From NCBI GenBank assembly GCA_041494805.1, contig JBGQBN010000014.1, positions 1 to 64,000 on the forward strand: a stretch of 64,000 nucleotides of DNA, in the 5' to 3' direction. Each line of letters opens with the position of its first letter. Within the stretch, counting starts at the first letter, position 1. Source of the stretch: JBGQBN01 sp041494805. Lineage in GTDB: Bacteria; Acidobacteriota; Terriglobia; Terriglobales; Acidobacteriaceae. The notes below the pieces were generated by a model. That model saw nothing but the letters and a program-made list of their open reading frames with translations. It was not told the DNA's origin and did not search any database. A program made the translations under genes and the position numbers. Below are positions 60,885 to 64,000 of the stretch, in pieces.

Positions 60885-63005
60885 ATGCGAAAGCAACTGC
60901 TGGGTATTTTTCTACCGCTGATGATCTTGGTTCTGATCGCAGCGGCTGAGACGCAGAACACGGGCGCAGAGGCAACCAAGCACGCCGCGCTACAGAAAGT
61001 GGATGTGGTGCGCGGTGACGACGGGATCAGCGTGCAGATCACTGGCCGTGGACTCATGACGCCCAAGGTGAGCACACTGGACCGGCCGGCGCGCCTGGTG
61101 CTCGACTTGCCGAATACCGTGGCGGCTACCTCCCAAAGCCACATTGACGTGGGCAGCGACGGGGTGAAAGGAGTGCGCATTGGCATGGACGGCCAAACGC
61201 CTCCGACGACCCGCGTCGTGATTGACCTAGAGCAGGCGTGCCGGTACGAACTCGTGCCCGGCAGCGACAACCAGGTCATCCTGAAGCTGCATCCGGCAGC
61301 CAGCGCGGCCAAAGCGGCTGCGAAGCCCGCAGCTCCGGCGGCCAAGAAGGCCACTGTAGCCCGCGCGCTGCCTCCGGTTTCGGCCACGAAAGGAATCGTT
61401 GTCAGCCAGTCGGCTCCCGTGACCGCAGCTCCGGCTGAAGAGAAGAAGCCGTTGCAAACGGCTGCTTCGGCCAGCGACTTTGTGTTTGTTGAACCTTCCT
61501 ACAAGCCCAAGGACACGAACGCGGCAGAGGAAAACAAGCCCGCCACGATCGACCCTTCGGTGCGCGCGCTCGCCGCCGCCAGCAAGTTCGCGGACAAGCC
61601 CGACACCAGTCTGCTGCCTACACCCAGCGCTTCTTTGCAGCCGCAGGCTGCCGAAGCTGCGGCCAGCAGCGCCGCCCAACCCGCGGTAAACCTGGCAGCG
61701 GAGCAGAAGACACAGGCAATGCAACCGGCGGCGACGACCGGTCCCAAGTACACGGGTGAACCGATCTCGGTGAACCTGAAGGATGTGGACCTGAAGGACT
61801 TCTTCCGTCTCGTCCACGAAATCAGCGGCCTGAACGTCGTGCTCGATCCCAACGTCAAGGGTTCGCTGACCATCGTGCTCGATGATGTGCCGTGGGATCA
61901 GGCACTGGACATCGTTCTGAAGAACAACGACCTGGCGCGTCAGCTCGAAGGCAACGTGCTGCGCGTCGCTACGGTGGAAACCCTGCGCAAGGAAGCCGAG
62001 TCGCGTCGTGCCCAGCAGGAAGCAGAAGCTTTGGCGGTAGAGAAGGTCACGGTCACCCGTTTCCTGAGCTACGCGCACTCCAAAGACGTGGTGCCCACGG
62101 TCAAGAGTTTCCTTACCCAGCGCGGCGACGTGATCGCTGACGATCGCACCAACGCTCTCATCATCCAGGATATTCCTTCGGTGATGCCTGCGATTGACCG
62201 GTTGTTGACCCAGCTCGACCGCAAGACACAGGAAGTGGAAATTGAAGCCCGCGTAGTGGCTGCGACCCGCAGCTTTGCGCGCGACATCGGTACCCAGTTC
62301 GGCTTCGGCTGGGGCAACGGAACCAGCGCAGTCGGCGGCGCTTCGAGCGCCGGCGCTTCGCCCACCACAGTGAGCGGTTTGACGCCGGGTTACATCACGG
62401 TGGGTAGCGCCACTACGGGCAGCCAGATCCCGTTGTTCTCCAACCTGCCAATCACCAGCCCGACCAGCGGCCTTACCTTCATCAACGCCAGCAACAACGT
62501 CCGCATCGATGCTGTCTTGACCATGGCGGAGTCGCGCGGCTTGCTGAAGATTCTGTCGCGTCCGCGGGTAGTGACCCAGAACAACATTCAAGCACTGGTC
62601 CGCCAGGGCGTACGAGTGCCCATCGTGACCCAGGCGCAGTTGGGCGGCCCCCCGACGGTAACTTACGTCGATGCTTTCCTGCGGCTGACGGTGATTCCGC
62701 AGATCACGTCGGAAGGCACCATCTTCCTGAACGTGGACGTGGAAAACACCACGCCTGACTTCGGGCGTACGGTGCAGGGCAACCCGACGTTGATCACTCA
62801 GCAGGCGACCACCCAGGTGCTCGTCACTGATGGCGGCACGGTGGTGATCGGTGGAGTCATCCAGACCCAGAACTCGATCAACATTGCCCAGGTGCCATTG
62901 CTGGGCAGCATCCCGTTCCTGGGCAACCTGTTCAAACGGCAAAGCGTGAGCACCTCGAATCAGGAGCTGATCTTCTTCATCACTCCGCGCATTATTCAGA
63001 CTTAG
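60885..63005 (+). CDS. pilQ: Type IV pilus secretin PilQ
   Basis: A 706-residue outer-membrane secretin through which the pilus emerges. A signal-like segment (LGIFLPLMILVLIAAAE) precedes an AMIN domain (about 40-130, GISVQITGRGLMTPKVSTL...). An Ala/Pro-rich linker follows, then an STN/N0 domain (about 290-350, ISVNLKDVDLKDFFRLVHEISGLNVVLDP). A secretin_N domain comes next (TVKSFLTQRGDVIADDRTNALIIQDI). The secretin core includes VPIVTQAQLGGPPTVTYVDA and the C-terminal VPLLGSIPFLGNLFK signature. ATG 60885 has GGAG about 9 bases upstream. It completes pilMNOPQ and is followed by a terminator. Confidence 0.95.
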   Translation: MRKQLLGIFLPLMILVLIAAAETQNTGAEATKHAALQKVDVVRGDDGISVQITGRGLMTPKVSTLDRPARLVLDLPNTVAATSQSHIDVGSDGVKGVRIGMDGQTPPTTRVVIDLEQACRYELVPGSDNQVILKLHPAASAAKAAAKPAAPAAKKATVARALPPVSATKGIVVSQSAPVTAAPAEEKKPLQTAASASDFVFVEPSYKPKDTNAAEENKPATIDPSVRALAAASKFADKPDTSLLPTPSASLQPQAAEAAASSAAQPAVNLAAEQKTQAMQPAATTGPKYTGEPISVNLKDVDLKDFFRLVHEISGLNVVLDPNVKGSLTIVLDDVPWDQALDIVLKNNDLARQLEGNVLRVATVETLRKEAESRRAQQEAEALAVEKVTVTRFLSYAHSKDVVPTVKSFLTQRGDVIADDRTNALIIQDIPSVMPAIDRLLTQLDRKTQEVEIEARVVAATRSFARDIGTQFGFGWGNGTSAVGGASSAGASPTTVSGLTPGYITVGSATTGSQIPLFSNLPITSPTSGLTFINASNNVRIDAVLTMAESRGLLKILSRPRVVTQNNIQALVRQGVRVPIVTQAQLGGPPTVTYVDAFLRLTVIPQITSEGTIFLNVDVENTTPDFGRTVQGNPTLITQQATTQVLVTDGGTVVIGGVIQTQNSINIAQVPLLGSIPFLGNLFKRQSVSTSNQELIFFITPRIIQT

Positions 63006-63040
63006 CTTCAGATTTAATAACCAAGGTAGAAGAAAAACAG

Positions 63041-63087
63041 CCGTCGGCTTCCTGGACAACCTGTCAGGACCGGCGGTTTTGTTTTGT
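63041..63087 (+). terminator. Terminator after pilQ
   Basis: CCGTCGG pairs with CCGGCGG (one G-U pair) with inner CCTG/CAGG pairing, followed by TTTTGTTTTGTT, starting 36 bases after the pilQ stop. Confidence 0.65.
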
Positions 63088-63101
63088 TCACGAAAAAACT
63101 T

Positions 63102-63186
63102 GCCACGGATTCACGCGGATTTTCACGGATAAATCTCTGATAGATTATTTTGGGTTTATCCGTGAAGATCCGCGTAGATCCGTGGC
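63102..63186. repeat. CCACGGAT-word inverted repeat (family D)
   Basis: GCCACGGATTCACGCGGATT and further words on the left; TTTATCCGTGAAGATCCGCG and further words on the right, about 30 bases per arm. It is the longest family D copy, located between pilQ and the truncated kinase, whose stop is 13 bases away. Confidence 0.92.
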
Positions 63187-63199
63187 CAGGCTCTTGCAT

Positions 63200-63457
63200 T
63201 TACTTCGCGCCCTCGTGCGTCCCCGTATCAAACACCGCCACCACGTTGGGATGATTAAGCGCGGCAATGGCGCGGGCCTCCTGCTCGAAACGGCGCATGC
63301 GCTCAGCGTCCCGGGCAAAAGACTCCGGCAGAATCTTGACCGCCACGTCGCGCCCTAGCCGGGAATCGTGCGCGCGATACACTTCGCCCATGCCGCCCGC
63401 GCCAATGGGCGCGACGATTTCGTAGGGACCGAGTCGTGTGCCGGGGTTAATCGTCAT
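63200..63457 (-). pseudogene. Ser/Thr kinase N-lobe fragment
   Basis: An 85-residue frame starts like a PknB kinase: TRLGPYEIVAPIGAGGMGEVYRAHDSRLGRDVAVKIL, then the helix-C region FEQEARAIAALNHPNVVAVFDTG, and stops. The catalytic loop, DFG motif and C-lobe are missing, so it cannot be an active kinase. The remainder is not on the other side of the adjoining family D repeat. It is most likely a deletion relic, with the repeat at its broken end. It could still make a small folded N-lobe, but this is less likely. Confidence 0.8.
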
Positions 63458-64000
63458 CCGGGAAGGGCCTAATTATAGGCTTTCTTCAACGAAAAAAACC
63501 GATCACCGGCGAACTCCCGGCGCATGGCGAGGCCTATCACGCATTTCAACTCTCGAGGGTGCCCCGTCCAAGCTCCGCTTGGGCGGGGATTTTCTGCCGG
63601 GTGCGCCACGTCTCGCGGTGTTCGAGACAGCCTGCCCTGAGCCCACGCCGACCGGTCACGTGAGCAGCGCTTCGACGTCGATTCTGGGCAAAGTCCGCAG
63701 TTCGACATACCTAGGGGGTGCCTCCGAACTGATGTGGAGTTCCCTCAGACCGTGACGTCTCCGGACTCCAGTGTAAAAAGAGTAGTCGAGTAAGTAAGCT
63801 TCGTATCTGTCACCCGCTCCGTGCGGCGTAACTGAAAACGGCGTCGGCGACGACGCCTGGGACCCCGCCGACTTCGCGGACGAAGATTTTGCTGAAGAAG
63901 ACCTCGCTGAAGAAGACCTCGAAGAAGACGAGGATCGCCCCAACGATGAAAGTGGGTCTACCCTCAGACCCCCCCCGCCCAAGCGGAGCTTGGACGAGAT
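63458..64000. other. Right-edge region, no firm gene
   Basis: Two overlapping frames have opposite low-complexity composition: on the plus strand (63797 to the edge, no ATG/GTG) an Asp/Glu-rich stretch with repeated DLAEEDL units, and on the minus strand a Ser/Ala-rich stretch. One of them may be the edge of a gene outside the window. The divergent kinase relic ends the coding content. Confidence 0.35.
63565..63996. repeat. Region bounded by a 24-base perfect inverted repeat
   Basis: CCAAGCTCCGCTTGGGCGGGG (part of 63565-63588) recurs in exact reverse complement at 63973-63996. Each arm also folds on itself (CAAGC-TCC-GCTTG). The 384 bases between hold a 109-codon minus-strand frame (63656-63982) and an acidic plus-strand frame. 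It could be a small non-autonomous element. Confidence 0.6.

Noticed and set aside
61227..63059. Long minus-strand frame opposite pilQ
   Set aside because: It is antisense to a clear secretin gene in a GC-rich genome; its composition is typical of a shadow frame.

Overview
The window is high-GC chromosomal DNA from a Gram-negative bacterium, most likely an Acidobacteriota (Terriglobia-like) member. This is inferred from gene content, not from a marker search. The clues are a very long Oar-type TonB-dependent receptor with an N-terminal carboxypeptidase-regulatory-like domain, a PknB-type kinase fused to TPR repeats, an ASPIC/UnbV FG-GAP protein, several Big_2-like lipoproteins, a b subunit of ATP synthase with an added signal peptide, and spacers full of word-like hairpin repeats.

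Layout. 0-6 kb: a partial tRNA-Cys, tRNA-Gly, tryptophan 2,3-dioxygenase (kynA), an ABC ATPase, a single-domain response regulator, a PhzF-like isomerase, a 1-Cys peroxiredoxin, a DUF2306 membrane protein, an orphan BrnA-like antitoxin, a perfect parS-like palindrome and a selenocysteine tRNA (selC). 6-15.5 kb: a cupredoxin, a PilZ protein, a TPR kinase, an unknown 200-residue protein, an FG-GAP/ASPIC exported protein, an aminotransferase and an ornithine-cyclodeaminase-family enzyme. 15.5-26 kb: an RND efflux pump with its adaptor, threonine aldolase, and an etfB-etfA-ETF:quinone oxidoreductase cluster. 26-36 kb: an OmpA-domain relic, a probable Moco riboswitch ahead of moaA, nadA, a DUF2203 protein, a four-helix-bundle (23S-IVP/Avd-like) gene flanked by inverted repeats, an M28 peptidase, phosphofructokinase and an SH3-like lipoprotein. 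36-43 kb: the TonB receptor, a PuuD-like membrane protein, hfq and hflX. 43-50 kb: ATP synthase genes b', b, delta, alpha, gamma, beta, epsilon; the a and c subunits are not here. 50-57 kb: a degenerate receiver protein, a transglutaminase-like protein, a HAD phosphatase, a fused alpha/beta 2-oxoacid dehydrogenase E1, a YCF48-like exported protein and DoxX. 57-64 kb: an excisionase-type HTH protein, pilMNOPQ, and a truncated kinase N-lobe.

Working together: EtfAB and ETF-QO pass electrons from flavin dehydrogenases to the quinone pool. The ATP synthase cluster supplies F1 and the stator. PilMNOPQ forms the alignment complex and secretin of a type IV pilus. The RND adaptor and permease form a drug/solute pump that would need a TolC-like channel from elsewhere. 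MoaA expression is probably gated by cofactor level through its leader RNA.

The most unusual structural signal is in the spacers. At least ten families of short, word-like, imperfectly palindromic repeats fill most spacers. Many begin within a few bases of a stop codon, or even supply the stop codon and last residues (kynA, cupredoxin, DUF2203, the four-helix-bundle gene, atpH). Four copies of one family punctuate the ATP synthase cluster. All calls were made by eye from the sequence; no database search was possible.
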